Source: CAWFFV01 sp963814985
GTDB taxonomy: Bacteria; Chloroflexota; Ktedonobacteria; Ktedonobacterales; Ktedonobacteraceae
Reading direction: 5' to 3'
Length of the DNA: 29,155 nt
Assembly: GCA_963814985.1 (NCBI GenBank)
Contig: CAWFFV010000077.1
Location: 1 to 29,155 of the forward strand
Shown here: piece by piece, positions 6,914 to 19,500 of the stretch
How the letters are laid out: each line of letters starts with the position of its first letter
Numbering within the stretch: position 1 is the stretch's first letter
The notes under the pieces: model-generated
Told to the model about the DNA's origin: nothing
The model's database searches: none
What the model saw: only the letters and a program-made list of their open reading frames with translations
Position numbers and translations under genes: made by a program

Positions 6914-8062
6914 ATGCTTGCACAGGTCACCAAATTACGTTATTGGAAGTCTGAACACGATGAACAAACGTGTGAAGATGCCTATGGAGAGGATACTGCA
7001 AACGGTCTCTTTGCCGTGGCAGATGGGGCAGGTACAACGCTGTTCTCAAATATCTGGGCCAGGGTTCTCATAGAACACTTTTTATCGACTCCCTTGATGA
7101 GCAATAACCCGTTTGAGATTGAATGGTGGGTACGTCTGGCACAAGAGCAGTTTAAGCAAGAGGCTCCAGGCCTGGAAAATATGGCGTGGAATGCGCTGCA
7201 AAAAGCGCAGAATCAGGGGAGCCATGCCACACTTGCAACTTTACGTGTCACAAACGTGGAAACTGCCAGGGCGCAGGCGGAATTATTGGTTTTTGGTGAT
7301 AGCTGTGTCATTATAAGCAAATCGCGTACAGAGCAGGTATGGTCTTTCCCTTTAGGGAAACCCTCCGATTTTGACCGTGCACCAATTTGTGTTCCTTCTA
7401 AGCTGAGTATGTTTAATCGCTATTTTCATCGATGTCTGGCAGCGCAAGTCGATCTTGAGCCTGGAGATAGTGTCATCCTGGCGACTGATGCTGTTGCTAA
7501 ATGGATCATCAGTGCCGGTGGTGGGTGCTATCAAGATCAGAGGAGTGCTTTCCAGGCGGTTGTGGCCCAGACACCGGATAGCTGGCCAATATTTATTACA
7601 GAGTGCCGTACCAGGAAAGAGATGGTTGACGATGATAGCATGGCTCTGATTATCACGTTGACAGATGACACGCTCAAAGATGGTCTATCGCCTGGTGCAA
7701 CGACTGAGCATAGCAAGAGCGTACGGGAGCAACGTAAGCAGAACTTCGCACAAGCTCTAGATGCTCAGAATAAGGAACTTGTCGCTATCTATTTTGGCGA
7801 TGGAGTCGATCTGGATCTGGAGCAGGTCCAGCTATCCGATATGCAGATCCAGCAGGCTCGTGCCGTAGCTGATGCTTTGCGAGAAGTTCTTGCGGTGCTA
7901 CGACAGGAGTTAAATGCTCCTGATGTGGTCGACAAGATGACAATCGTCTGGCAGAAGCATGCTGAACTCCTCAATGATGAGCCTTGTGCTGAAAATCTGC
8001 GTCGTACGCTGACGCGCCTAGGCGTACTTGCACCCACAGTAGAATGGCATAAGGGGTCGTAA
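6914..8062 (+). CDS. PP2C-like Ser/Thr phosphatase with helical C-terminal extension
   Basis: A 382-residue protein. Residues about 1-250 form a PP2C-type domain: CEDAYG (E21-D22), FAVADGAGTT (D37, G38), a HATLATLRV strand, VFGDSCVII (about 127-135), SVILATDAVAKW (D192) and DDDSMALIITL (about 240-250), the usual metal-binding acids. The remaining 130 residues are charged and helical and probably bind a partner. It likely dephosphorylates proteins modified by the kinase encoded one base after its stop, or the kinase itself. The ribosome binding site before ATG 6914 is weak (agagag), suggesting coupling to the vWA gene. It is the phosphatase member of the TerY-P-like triad. Confidence 0.85.
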   Translation: MLAQVTKLRYWKSEHDEQTCEDAYGEDTANGLFAVADGAGTTLFSNIWARVLIEHFLSTPLMSNNPFEIEWWVRLAQEQFKQEAPGLENMAWNALQKAQNQGSHATLATLRVTNVETARAQAELLVFGDSCVIISKSRTEQVWSFPLGKPSDFDRAPICVPSKLSMFNRYFHRCLAAQVDLEPGDSVILATDAVAKWIISAGGGCYQDQRSAFQAVVAQTPDSWPIFITECRTRKEMVDDDSMALIITLTDDTLKDGLSPGATTEHSKSVREQRKQNFAQALDAQNKELVAIYFGDGVDLDLEQVQLSDMQIQQARAVADALREVLAVLRQELNAPDVVDKMTIVWQKHAELLNDEPCAENLRRTLTRLGVLAPTVEWHKGS

Positions 8063-8063
8063 C

Positions 8064-11000
8064 ATGCCAGAGCGTCTCCCATATGATGAAGCCATGTTGT
8101 TCTCTTCCGTACGTTTAAAAATTCAAGATCCTGAATTAAAACAGGGCAATGTTGAGAAGGTAACCGTCAAGACTGTTGTTGGGGCGGTCGAGCGTCCCTG
8201 GGGCATTGAGGGTGGCTTTGCGGTCGTATATAAGTTCCGTACCAAAAGTGGGATGTTTCGGGCCTTACGTTGCTTCAGGGTACCGATGAGCGAAGATACC
8301 CAGTTTCGTTATGAGCGAATTGAACCTTATTTTGCTGACCATGCGCATGATATTACGGCTGGTTTCAAGTACCATGATGCAGGGATTGTGGTGAAAGAGC
8401 AGGGAAAGCCTCCAAATCAGACCTATCCAGTCATTGAGATGGATTGGATTGATGGGGTAACGCTGCTTGATAAGATTGACGAGTTATGCCTCAAGCGTGA
8501 TTGTGCGGCCCTGAAAAGCTTGAGTGAGCAGTGGGTTGGGATTTTAAGGACGATGCGTCAGGCGAATATTGCTCATGGAGATCTGGCCGGAGTCAATGTG
8601 ATGGTGCGAGAGAATGGGCAGCTTGTCTTGATTGACTATGATGGTGTCTATATTCCTGAATTTGCAGGCTTAACTCAAGTTCTGCTTGGTCAGATGGACT
8701 ATCAACATCCTCAGATGGCTCAGCGATCCTTCAACGAGTGGATGGACGCTTTCTCAGCACTGATGATCTATACCTCCCTGCTCGCTCTGCAAGTACAACC
8801 GCAATTGTGGGATAAATATGCGAAACGTGGTCCCCAGGGGAAACTTTTAGATGTCAACATCTTGTTTACACAGCAAGATTTTAAGGAGCCTCACCAGTCG
8901 GAGTTGATACGAGAGCTAGAGTCGCTCAATGATCAACGGGTCAAGCTTTTTGTGCAAGAACTAAAGCAGGCCTGCCTGCAACCTGTCGATGAGGTGCGCT
9001 TTCCCTTCCAAAAAGTAGATCCCCATTATGATAAGAAGCAGGCGCTGGCACGATTAGCGAAAGCCATCAAGGCGGATGATGATGAACAGATTGTCCGCTG
9101 TTGGGTTCCGATCCTGCAACTGTATGATGAGGCACAACATCACCGCCCTCGTGTGCAACTTGCAGAACGGCGCGTGCAGGCTCTCATGCTTTTGCGTGAT
9201 GCGCTACGGCAGCAGAATATCCAACACATTGTTGCTCGCTATGATCCTGTATTAGATAACTGTAAGAATGTCACGAATGATGAACGGCAACTACTCTCGT
9301 TTGTGCGCAGTTTCGCTCAGGCTTATCAGGACAATAACGATGAGGCGCTTTTGACGGTCAGCGAGACGATGCAGCACATGAACTTGTTGAAAAATATTAC
9401 TTTTACTGCGCAAGAACAGCAGCGTCTGGTCCTCATTCGCCAACGCAAGGAGGCCTTACAACTGCTCCGTGATGCCTTGAAAAGTAAGAGCATAGAACTA
9501 ATTGCGGCAGCTTACCAACCTGGACAGCAAATATACAGCGGTCTGGCAGAAAATGAGAGGCAGCTAGCGGAGGCTGCGCATCGCTTTATGCAAGCATACC
9601 AGAGCGATAATGATGAGACCATTTTGACGGGATATACTGCTCTCCAGAACGTAAAAAATCGTCATCTCTTAACTTTGACATCCCAGCAGCAGCAACGGGC
9701 GATACTTGTCCGGGAACGCAGTATTGCGCTGGCAAAGTTCCGTGCTGCCCTGGCAAGTAAAAACCTGCGGCACGTTGCTGCCAGCTATAGTACGGTGCTG
9801 GATCAGAGTAAGAGTGTGACGCAGGAAGAACGCGAACAGCTCCTTCTAGTACGTGAATTTGTGCAGGCATACGACAATGATGGTGATAATACGCTTGTCA
9901 CAGCCTATACAGCTATCCAGCAATCTCCCCAGAAAGATGCATTCGTCTTTACTACTCAGGAACAACAGCGAGTCACACTGGCTCAGCAACGAAAAGCAGC
10001 CCTGGTCAAATTCAAATTTGCACTGATCAGTCGGAGTCCGCGACAAATTGTTGTCGCTTACGATTCATTACTGGACAGGAGCAGAGATGTGACGCCGGAG
10101 GAACGTGAAGAACTCACCCAGGCACGTAACTTTGTACAAGGTTATGATGCTGATGATGATGAAGCGCTCATGGCCGTTGATGCTCGCAATCTTTTCACTT
10201 TCACTGCTCAGGAGCAGCAACGCCTGACCCTGGCCCGACAACGTCATGCGACATTGGCAAATCTACGGTATACTTTAGCCTCGGACAACAGAAAAGCGCA
10301 GCAGATTGTCATTGCTTATGACGAAGCGACCCTTAATACGTCTATACAAGTAACGAAGACGGAACAAGATATTGTTGATGCAGCGCGTCGTTACCTGGCC
10401 ATGCGTGAAGCAATTCAGACGGGGATACGCGAAAATAATGATGACCTGATCCGTAGAACTTACGATAGCGCTCTGGCTCAGCAGTTTGCGGACTTCTCAC
10501 CTGATGAGCAGAAATATATCGATAAGGTCAAAATGTTCCTATTGCTGGAAGAAGTATTGCATAATAGAGAATATGGGCAGGCCATCAGGATGGCACAAAA
10601 AATTCAGATGACAACAGGAAAAGAGCTAAGTGATAGTTTAAAATTTCAGATGAGAAGAGCCACCATGCGCTTTATTAGAAACCATGATCTGACGCAGCTG
10701 GCTGTACACATTATTGGACGTGCCGATGGCAATTATGCTGTAGCGCGCTGGACATGGCCTGTAGACGACCTTGTGCAGGATGCTTTTCTGGTATGGCAAA
10801 CCGACGCCTGGCCGCAACGTCCCCAGGAAAAGAATGTGCAAGATCCTGCATGGAAACATGTTCGCGCCTGGCGTAGAAGTTATCAGGCAGAGGGTACATG
10901 TGAATTTCCCATTGGTCGCAATACTACACATATCTATGTGCGGGCATATGCGGCTCTACCAGATCGCTGGGATTCAGCAGGAAAATGGCGTTTTGCTGAC

Positions 11001-11066
11001 GGCAATGATCCCACATCGCGGGCTGAAGTTATCAGCCCGCAGGTGAAGCGGCGAACCCCTGGATAA
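8064..11066 (+). CDS. large protein-kinase-like protein with about five ~90-aa helical repeats and a C-terminal beta domain
   Basis: A 1000-residue protein starting one base after the phosphatase stop. The kinase domain occupies about 45-290: a G-rich loop GIEGGFAVVYKF (47-58), FRALRCFRVP where the beta-3 lysine position holds R69, MDWIDGVTLL, the catalytic loop AHGDLAGVNVMV (H171, D173, N178) and LIDYDG (D191, D193) in place of DFG, then MDYQHPQMAQ. The HGDL and DYDG forms fit the TerY-P-associated kinases. From about 370, units of 85-92 residues start near 372, 464, 554, 645 and 730, each with LRDAL, an IVAAY-type helix, ER..L, and FTAQEQQR. Residues 890-975 look beta-rich (Fn3-like). It probably phosphorylates cassette partners; the repeats suit a scaffold. 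The gene is intact. Confidence 0.83.
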   Translation: MPERLPYDEAMLFSSVRLKIQDPELKQGNVEKVTVKTVVGAVERPWGIEGGFAVVYKFRTKSGMFRALRCFRVPMSEDTQFRYERIEPYFADHAHDITAGFKYHDAGIVVKEQGKPPNQTYPVIEMDWIDGVTLLDKIDELCLKRDCAALKSLSEQWVGILRTMRQANIAHGDLAGVNVMVRENGQLVLIDYDGVYIPEFAGLTQVLLGQMDYQHPQMAQRSFNEWMDAFSALMIYTSLLALQVQPQLWDKYAKRGPQGKLLDVNILFTQQDFKEPHQSELIRELESLNDQRVKLFVQELKQACLQPVDEVRFPFQKVDPHYDKKQALARLAKAIKADDDEQIVRCWVPILQLYDEAQHHRPRVQLAERRVQALMLLRDALRQQNIQHIVARYDPVLDNCKNVTNDERQLLSFVRSFAQAYQDNNDEALLTVSETMQHMNLLKNITFTAQEQQRLVLIRQRKEALQLLRDALKSKSIELIAAAYQPGQQIYSGLAENERQLAEAAHRFMQAYQSDNDETILTGYTALQNVKNRHLLTLTSQQQQRAILVRERSIALAKFRAALASKNLRHVAASYSTVLDQSKSVTQEEREQLLLVREFVQAYDNDGDNTLVTAYTAIQQSPQKDAFVFTTQEQQRVTLAQQRKAALVKFKFALISRSPRQIVVAYDSLLDRSRDVTPEEREELTQARNFVQGYDADDDEALMAVDARNLFTFTAQEQQRLTLARQRHATLANLRYTLASDNRKAQQIVIAYDEATLNTSIQVTKTEQDIVDAARRYLAMREAIQTGIRENNDDLIRRTYDSALAQQFADFSPDEQKYIDKVKMFLLLEEVLHNREYGQAIRMAQKIQMTTGKELSDSLKFQMRRATMRFIRNHDLTQLAVHIIGRADGNYAVARWTWPVDDLVQDAFLVWQTDAWPQRPQEKNVQDPAWKHVRAWRRSYQAEGTCEFPIGRNTTHIYVRAYAALPDRWDSAGKWRFADGNDPTSRAEVISPQVKRRTPG

Positions 11067-11129
11067 TACTAACAACACTGTAAGTGAGAGCAAAGATGAT
11101 CAAAATATTTTCAGGAAATTTGGAGGCTT

Positions 11130-12280
11130 ATGAACCTGTATGTGAAGCGTCTCTGCCCATATTGTATTCAGGAATTTTTTCTTGGTGACTGTGATATTGT
11201 CTCGACGGTAACCTCCGGGAAAGTGCTAAAGCAGGCTCCAAAAGGGGGACCCCAGTTACATTTTGCGCGGTTGTCCCCAGAACGGCTCGATGGCCCTAAA
11301 TACGTTAGAGAATTGGCATGCCGCAAGTGCCCTAACCCTGATTGTGGCCAGCTCCTGCCCTACAATATTGAAAGAGTCGATAATATTAGTATTGCGGTGG
11401 TGGGTGATACTTTTTCGGGTAAGAGTCATTATATTGCTGCTTTTATTCATCAAATCCGCGAAGGGTTACTGAGTCAAGGCATCAATAGATATGTGCGCTT
11501 TGAGTGTTTAAATCAGCAAGTAGAAGATCAGTACATCCGAGATTATTATGAGCCATTGTTTGTGAAGAAACAAAAGATAGAGGGCACACAACCAGCTATA
11601 AATTCCATTCGAGAACCACTCATCTATGAGTTGGTGATCCGGGAATCACCCTGACCATCCCGCACGCAAGATGAACTTAAGTATTTATGATGCCTCTGGA
11701 GAGGATTATGCCAATCAGACACGTGTAGTCAGAGTACAGTCAGTACGTTCTCAGCGCCAACGCCATCATTTTTCTAGCTGATCCTGTCGCCATGCCGAAA
11801 ATATTCGCAGAGTTGCCTCCTTACCTGCAAACAAATGCTGTGACTGGCCGTAGAGTTGCCTCCGTTCTCAATACAGTTATTCGCATCTATGAGCGTAATA
11901 ACAGGTTAGAACCTGGATCTCGCTTAGTCTCTGTCCCTGTTGCTATCACTCTTTCCAAATCTGATGTACTCAAACAACTCAGACCCAGCAGTCAACCCTA
12001 CGAATTCCTGACCAATCCCGCCTACGATGGTAGCGTGAATTTGCGTGATCTGGATGCTGTTGATAAGGAGGTAAAGGAACTCGTACAGGAGTACGGTGAT
12101 CCCAGTCTTTTACAGGCAACCAGATCTTTCTCAAAGGTCAATTTTTTTGCAGTGTCGGCAACTGGCTACTCGCCGGATGTCAATGATATTTATCCCAATG
12201 TTATTCCTTGCCGTTGTCTCGATCCCGTACTGTGGATATTACATAAACTTAATTACATTAAAGCCAGTAAAACACCCTAG
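11130..12280 (+). pseudogene. Zn-ribbon P-loop GTPase (double-GTPase/TRAFAC-like), interrupted by frameshifts
   Basis: The first part (11130-11654) has cysteine pairs C9-x2-C12 and C64-x2-C67-x4-C72, like a treble-clef or ribbon, then the P-loop AVVGDTFSGKSHYIAAFI (G92-S99). After about 11645 the match jumps to another frame (TLTIPHAR), then at 11671 to a third (MNLSIYDASGEDYA, a DxxG switch motif), then from 11735 to VLSANAIIFLADPVAMPKIF and the open part 11792-12280 with TLSKSDVL (NKxD-like). Repaired, it would be a GTPase of about 380 aa of the type that accompanies GAP1 proteins. Three single-base shifts within about 90 bp argue for a disabled gene or local sequence errors. The C-terminal piece could start at ATG 11792. 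Confidence 0.72.
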
Positions 12281-12336
12281 ATGGTACAATGGTTGGTTAT
12301 GTGCTACTACGTCGGTAGACAGTAAGAGGAAAGACA

Positions 12337-15300
12337 GTGAATAAGATGAGTAACGAGAATGAGATATTGAGAGCAGCCAGCCCGAACAACTCTGGTATAC
12401 ATGGTCTACTCTTGGGTTTGGGAGTACCGCAGGGTATCGTATTCGTGCAGCCTCGAAGAACCTGATGGATATCAATAGTGACCGGGTGAAAAGCATGGAT
12501 CGGTACTTGCGGTATTCGTTGCCGCCTGGTACCGATGGCTACTCAATGACCCCAGAGACCGCTCCTCTCTGTCTTACCTTGCTGTATATTGAGAAAAAGG
12601 TCAAGACTGAGAATGAGGTCAAGACTGAGAAAGAGTACATCCTTATCCATAAAAAGTATACGGGCAAGGATGGGGTCGGCCGGCGTAGTGCCTTCTTTGT
12701 TCACGTGCTCGCCCATTTACCACAGGGCTTTTCCCTCAAGGATGCTATCTCACTGTGGCGTTCCCCCTCCTGGCAAACTGCAGATACCGACAATCGCAAT
12801 CTCGAACTGGGTCTTGTGCGGCTTGCTCGGTGGGATAAGGTAGAGAGGATCAAATTTGCCGAAGTGGAAGAGCATCTTCCTTTCATCATCCAGGCTTACC
12901 TCACACGTAAGGCAGGCCAACGGCTCTACATTATTGCCGAATCTGCTGATAAAGTTGCCTCTTTGATTAGTGGGCTGGCCTTCTGTCTCCCTCGTAATCT
13001 CGTGGATAAGCTGACCTTCAGTACCTACGAGTCAGATGTGACCAAAGCAACAACCGACATTGTTGGCACATGCTGGGTTGCTGACACTGACAGAGACCGA
13101 CGTGCTGAACAGGTGGCGCTGGACTTTTGCAGGAGAGAAGGCTCGTCCTCGATTGTCGTCCCACTGCTGGGAAGCCATCGCTGATGGGTTCTCCTCTGGC
13201 GGCTAAGTTTGCTGAAGATGCACTAAATTTGCCAAATATGCGACAGAGTGTTTGGTCTTCAATGAGATGGTATCAGCTTGAACAACTGCGAGCAGATGCA
13301 CAGGAAATACCCAATTTAACTGGAGAGAAATTCTTAGAAATCTATAAAAACACAGTTGTGAATGTCAAAGATCTCTCCAAAGAAAATATAGAATTCTATC
13401 TGACTACTCCTTATTATACATTGAGAATGCTAAAGACCCCAGGCTTTAAGGGACGTATTATCGATTTTTGTTGTGAAGGATGGAGATTGGTGGAATCGAC
13501 GCCTCAAACCTATCATGCTTGATTTGCAGCAGCAGAGTAGGCAAAACCCTGAGCTGGCTGAGCAACTGAAGAAACTTGCAGAAGAAGGCTGTTCCGGTGG
13601 CTTTGGCGGCAATGAAGGGCAATCCTGCTCCTATGCGGACGATACCCCCGGCAATGCGCTGGCAGGCATTGTCACCAGAGACGATGAGTCTATCTTCATC
13701 ACAATGCTTGATGTGATGTATTGTGTTGAGCCTCCTGTCTCTCAACTCCAGAAGTATGGATTGCCTTTCTGGAAAAGATTGGTGGCAACAACCGTGGGCA
13801 CTCAGCTTCCTGGCTGTCCCGTTGGGAAATAGCTATCCAATTGCTAGGCTATTGGGCACTCGTCTTGTTGCCAACTCCAGAGCATGAAGAACTGATTCGT
13901 CCCGTGCTCTCACTTGTGACATGGCCCCGCTTTAGTGAATTTCTCACTCTGCGCTTGCAGATGATTGGTATGCTCTGGCGACGGCGTCTGCTTCTGAGTG
14001 ACACATCAAAAGTGCTGGATCAGCAGACGGTCAACAACCTGGAGCAGAAATATGTCAGATAATTGAAGCTTTTTGCAACGTCTGGTGAAGGATACACGGA
14101 CTACATCGCTGGCGGTAGGATCTGGTCATCAAGCTGGCAGAAAGTCGCTCTGTCGGCAGCCAGGGGTATTATCGTCAGGTTGAAACACTACTGCAATCTC
14201 TCCTCTCGGATGCACAATTGTGGCCTCTGGCTGCAAGGTTGGTTATCAGGTTAGCAGAAAGTGGCTATGCAGCAATCAGAGGGCTATAGTCGCTCTGTCG
14301 AGACCCTTCTGCAACATTTACTTACCAATGAGACATCGTGGAAAGAGGCCATGAACCTCTATACTCGACTGAGGCAGAGTGGTAAATTCAATGTGATTCG
14401 GCTGGTTCCGATTGTGCTTGATTCCAGGACGAGCGAGAAAAATCTGGGTGAAATCCTGGATACCATCTTGCAGACGGATCAAGAGCGTGCCGAGTTCTTT
14501 GTGAATATAGTTATCGCTATTTGAACACTCCTGAGCAGTTTCGTGTTATGTCGGGTCTGTTCGCTAGATTAGTAGAGAGTGACCTCCTGGGAAGATGGAA
14601 AGACTCTTGCTCCTTCTCGACTCACCGCAAGGTGAGGCGCATGCTAGAGAAGTCATCAAGACTGCAAATTTGAGTCGCGGCCAGTTTGCCTTAATCCTGG
14701 AACGTTATAGCTTGCGATTCCTTCGGTCTTCTACATTGGCATCACTCGTGTTAGACATGTTCGATGGGCTGGTGGCGAAAGGTTATCCAGAGAAAGTGAG
14801 AGTCCTCTCAGCCTGTTTAATGCCCAGGTGAGTGAGGCCCACTTACAGAAATTGCTGACATCGGCTCATCTAAGCCTGGAAGAAGGTGCAATATTCATGG
14901 AACAAGCTGGGAAAAACTATCTTCAGCTTTCCCCACGATCTACCCTTCTCTATTCCTTGTCGGAGACGTTGTTGAGAAGTAACTATTCAGGGAAGATGGA
15001 TCTGTTGCTGGCCTGGTTTGGTGTCTTGCCCAGATGAAAACATCCTGCAGAAATTGCTCAGTGTGGCTTCTCTTACTGCGCAAGATGCCCTGACCATTCT
15101 GAAAATATATGGGTTACAGTATCTCCCCTCTCCTCGGCGATCTTCGGCTATGGAAAAACTCTTCATTGATGTGATAAAAATGAACCCTCCTGAAAAACTG
15201 GCGCTGCTGGAAATGGCACTTGATGTCCGGATGGAGGTTATCACGTTAGAAAATGCGCTGAGAGCGGCTTCGCTTTCGATTCAGGAGTGTAGAGATTTCG

Positions 15301-16574
15301 TTGATCGCTATGGGACGCAGTTTCTTCCACCCCACCTCACCTCGTCCTCTCTCAAAGAGTGCATATGGAAATACTTGCAAACCTTAACTTTTGACGACCT
15401 TGAACAACCTGCGACCAAAGACTTTCTGCTGTTTTTGCACGATCATGCTCCGGCGTTTCCTTCAGATAGGTCATTGCGCATACAGAGTTGGTATGAGATC
15501 AACTCGTTTATGGAGCAGCCAGATATGGCGAAGTGGAAGCCATTTTTGATGGCTATCAACAGCCTTTCTTTTGAAACTCGTTCATCACTCTCAGGAAAAT
15601 TTATCGAAAGATTGGCTCGTGCTCTAACTTTCTGTGCAAAAGATGCCGCTGACCTGAAATCTCTCATTCCAGCAATATCTTCTGTTCTCCAACTGGATAA
15701 GCTTCAATTGCTGTATGAAATGGCCTACTGTGCAGGACAAAGATATGGCAAAGATAAGGAAGCTCTCCTCCTTCCATATATTCAGTTTGCTCCCCATGTA
15801 GAAGAGGCATGTAAAGTAGTGCTACCGCGAGGAGAGAAGAATCCAAAGTACATGAACTATATTGTAACAACTCTCTTCAATAATCTTCTCCTGGAGGCCA
15901 ATCAGACCACTTTTGAGTACATTGCGATCCTGACGCAGGCTGAATCTGAAAAGGATATGGTTCTCTGGCATGAGTACCTTGCCCCATACGGAACGCTAAA
16001 GCAAAAATCATCTGGTCCCGTTGTTGCTTTGTACTCCTGGTTGGGGGCAATCCGTGGTTTCTTTGTATATTGGTATGCTGTTTTTCGTATGATGTGGGTG
16101 TTGACGTTCAGCCGACGTATTAAGGATATTGTTGAGGTCGGGAAGAAGTATGAACCACTTTTTGAGAAGCATCCGGAGGGAATAGCTAAGGATAGGAGGA
16201 TAGAGTTAGCATACGAGTTTCTGATGGCATGTGAGAACAATGATGACTATGCTTTTGTAAAATGTGCTGATGAAATAGAGAATAAGCGGTTCCATCGGCT
16301 CACAGAGGAAGAAACGCAACGTATCCAGGAGGCCGGAGAACGTATAAGGATAGCTAACGAAAAGAGGCCGTCAGGTCCCCTTTCTTACATGGAACAAGGA
16401 CACAGACAACAGATGTCACCAGGGAATGAGAAGGTGCCATCAGGTCCCCAATCCATGCAGCCCCCCGAGCCAGATATGCATGCCAGGCCACTTTTTAAAC
16501 TCCCTTTTGGTAACTTGCCACGTAAATCCAATCAACCGGGGAATGATCCTGACTCGCGAGGGTGGAAGCGGTGA
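12337..16574 (+). pseudogene. GAP1-type (GTPase-associated protein 1) paralogue 1, heavily frameshifted
   Basis: The translation aligns over its length with the intact paralogue at 16582 but changes frame at least eight times. Pieces in order: EQLWYTWSTLGFGSTAGYRI from 12384; GRRSAFFVHVLAHLP and HLPFIIQAYLTRKAGQRLYI up to 13184; LVLDCRPTAGKP and NLTGEKFLEIYKNTVV (13127-13522); DWWNRRLKPIM (13473-13832); YWALVLLPTPEHEELI (13841-14062); EGYSRSVETLLQHLL (14261-14524); LLLLLDSPQGEAHAREV (14595); then a long open C-terminal part, 15018-16574 (518 aa), ending in a Pro-rich tail. The start is unclear: GTG 12337 or ATG 12346 have a site (agaggaaag) but are out of frame with the body. Probably decayed after duplication; the 3' part may still be expressed. 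Confidence 0.82.
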
Positions 16575-16581
16575 AATGACA

Positions 16582-19500
16582 ATGATTGAGCAGTTGTGGT
16601 ATACCTCATCCACTATCGGAGTCGATGCCTTTGTGAGGGGATTTCGTATCCGTGCGGCTTCCAAAGGGTTAATGGATACACGCAGTGAGCGTGTCAAAAT
16701 GCTGTCTAGATATTTAGGTTACGTGTTGCCGCCGGGAATGGACTCCTATGCGGTTGACTTACGTACAACCCCGATCTCCCTTGTCCTGATCAACACAGGA
16801 GCGGAACGCGTACTGGTCAACAAAGTCTATCTTGGGCGAGATAGCGTTGGGAGACCGGGGAACTTCTTCTCCCATCTCCTGGCAGGATTGCCACAAGACT
16901 TTTCTATCAAAGATGCTATTGCGTTGTGGCGCTCCCCCTCCTGGCAAATTGCAGATGCCAACGACCCCAATCTTGAACTCGATCTTGTACGAATTACTGA
17001 GTGGGATAAGGCAGAGAAGATCAAGTTTGCCGAAGTAGAAGAGCATCTCCCCTTCATCATCCAGGCTTATCTCACACGCAAGACAGGCCAACGGCTCTAC
17101 ATTATTGCTGATTCCGCTGATAAGGTTGCGGCCCTGATTAGTGGACTGGCCCTCTGTCTCCCTCGTAATCTTCTGGAGAACCTGACCTTCAGTACCTACG
17201 AGTCGGATGTGACGAAAGCGACAACCGATATTGTTGGCACATGCTGGATTGCCAACACTGACAGAGACCGGCGCGCTGAACAGGTCGCGCTAGACTTTTG
17301 CAAAAGAGAAGGACTTGTCCTTGATTGTCGTCGCCCCGCTGAGAATTCACTGTTGGTGGATACTCCTCTCGCAGCCGAGTTTGCAAAGTATGCTACAAAA
17401 TGTTTGCTCTCGAAAGAGATGGAGCAACTTGAACAGTTGCAAAAGGATGTGCAGGAGATACCCAATTTAACTGTAGAGAAATTCTTAGAAATCTATAAAA
17501 ACACCGTTGTGGATGTCAAAAACCTCTCCAAGGAAAATATAGAATTTTATCTGACGACTCCTCACTATACCTTGAGGATGCTCCGCACGAAGGGCTTTAA
17601 TGAGCGCCTGATCGATTTTTGCTGTGAAGATAAAGATTGGTGGAATCTACGCCTCAAACCTATTATTACTAATTTGCAACGGCAGAGTGAGCAAAACTCT
17701 AAACTGGCCAGGCAACTGGACCGGTTTGCAATGTTGTATGCTATCCCGGTGGCTTTAGCTGCCATGAAGGGTAACCTTGCCGCCATAGGAGCTATCCCCA
17801 ATGAAGAAAACACGGCTACAGAAATTGATAGCGGTAGTGATGGGTCTATTTTCATAACGATGCTCGATGTCATGCGTTGTGTTGAACCTCCTTTTCTCAA
17901 CTCAAATGTGTGGATTGCTTTCCTGGAGAAGATTAGCCGCGATAACAATGCCCTCAACTTCCTGGCTTCCCGCTGGGAAATCTATACACAGTTGCTAGAT
18001 TATTGGGCACTCGTCTTATCGCCAACTCCAGAGCATAACAAACTTATCCGTCGTGTTCTCTCGCTTATAACATGGTCCAACTTTGGTGAATTCCTTACCT
18101 TGCGTTTACACAGCGAATGGCATGCCATAGGAACTGCACTACTCCTGAGAGACTCATCAAAGATACTTGAGCCACAGACAGTCAAAAATCTGGAACAGCA
18201 ATATTTTCAGGTAATTGAAACCTTCTTAGAGTATTTTGTGAAGGATGCGCAGGCGGGGAGGTTGGTGGTGGATCTAGTTATCAAGCTGGCAAAGAGTGGC
18301 TACGTTGGCAACAAGAGGTATCATCTTCAGGTTGAAAATCTGCTGCAATCTCTCGTCTCCGATGCACAATTGTGGCGTGTAGCAACGAGGCTGATCACCA
18401 GCTTGGCTGAGAGTAACTATGCAGCAACCGAAGGCTATAGTCGCTCTGTCGGGGCCCTTCTGCAATATCTACTTGCTAATGAGGCATCATGGCAAGAGGC
18501 TATGGATCTTTATACTCGGCTGAGGCAGAGTGGTAATTTCAATGTAATTCGGTTGATCCCGATGGTACTTGATTCCGAGATGAGCAAGAAGAATCTGGGT
18601 GGAGTCCTGGATGCCATCCTTCAAACGGATCAAGAGCGTGCCGAGTTCTTTGTGAGGCATGGTTCCCGCTACCTGAAAACTCCTGAGCAGTTTCGTGTTA
18701 TGTTGGATCTATTCGCCAGATTAGTGAAGAGTGATTCCTCTGGGAAGATGGATTGGCTGTTTCTCCTTCTCGACTCAGTTCAGGGCGAAGCACATGGTAG
18801 AGAGGTACTCAGGGCTGCCCGTTTGAATCCCGAGCAGCTTGCAACGGTCCTGGAACGCTATGGCCTGCGGTTCCTTCAGTCTCCGACACTGGCACCTCTC
18901 ATGTTACAAATGTTCGGTTGGCTGATGAGGACTGACTATCCAGGGAAACTGGCACTGTTGAAAATTGTGCTTGACGCCCAGGTGGAGGTTGCTGTGTTAG
19001 AGGAGGCGCTGCATGTGGCTTCATTCTCGATCCAGGAATGTAGAGATTTCTTTGATCGCTATGGATCGCAGTTGCTTCCATCCTATCTTACCTCACCCTC
19101 TCTCCTGGAATATATCTCGAAATATCTGCAAGCCTTCACTTTTGATGATCTTGAACGACCAGAGGCAAAAGGTTTTCTGCTACTTTTATATAAATACATG
19201 CAGGCTCTTCCCATGAAGGCATCAGCACACATACAAAGTTGGTATGAGATCAGCGCCTTTATGGAGCAGCAAGATATGACCAAAAAGGTGCCATTTCTTG
19301 CTGCGATCCACAATCTTCCTGCTGAGACTCGTTCAGCACCCTCAGAAAAATTTACCGAAAGATTGGCAATGGCTTTGACCTTCTGTGTAAAGGATACTGC
19401 TGATCTGAAAGATATCATTCCGACGATTTCTTCTCTTATCCAGGTAGAGAAAACTCAGTTGTTGCGCCAGATGGCGAACTATGCAGGACAGCGATATAGG

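Noticed and set aside
16426..16581. Long upstream extension of GAP1-2 from the codon at 16426
   Set aside because: It overlaps the C-terminal coding part of GAP1-1 in another frame, and paralogue 3 starts at the position equivalent to 16582.
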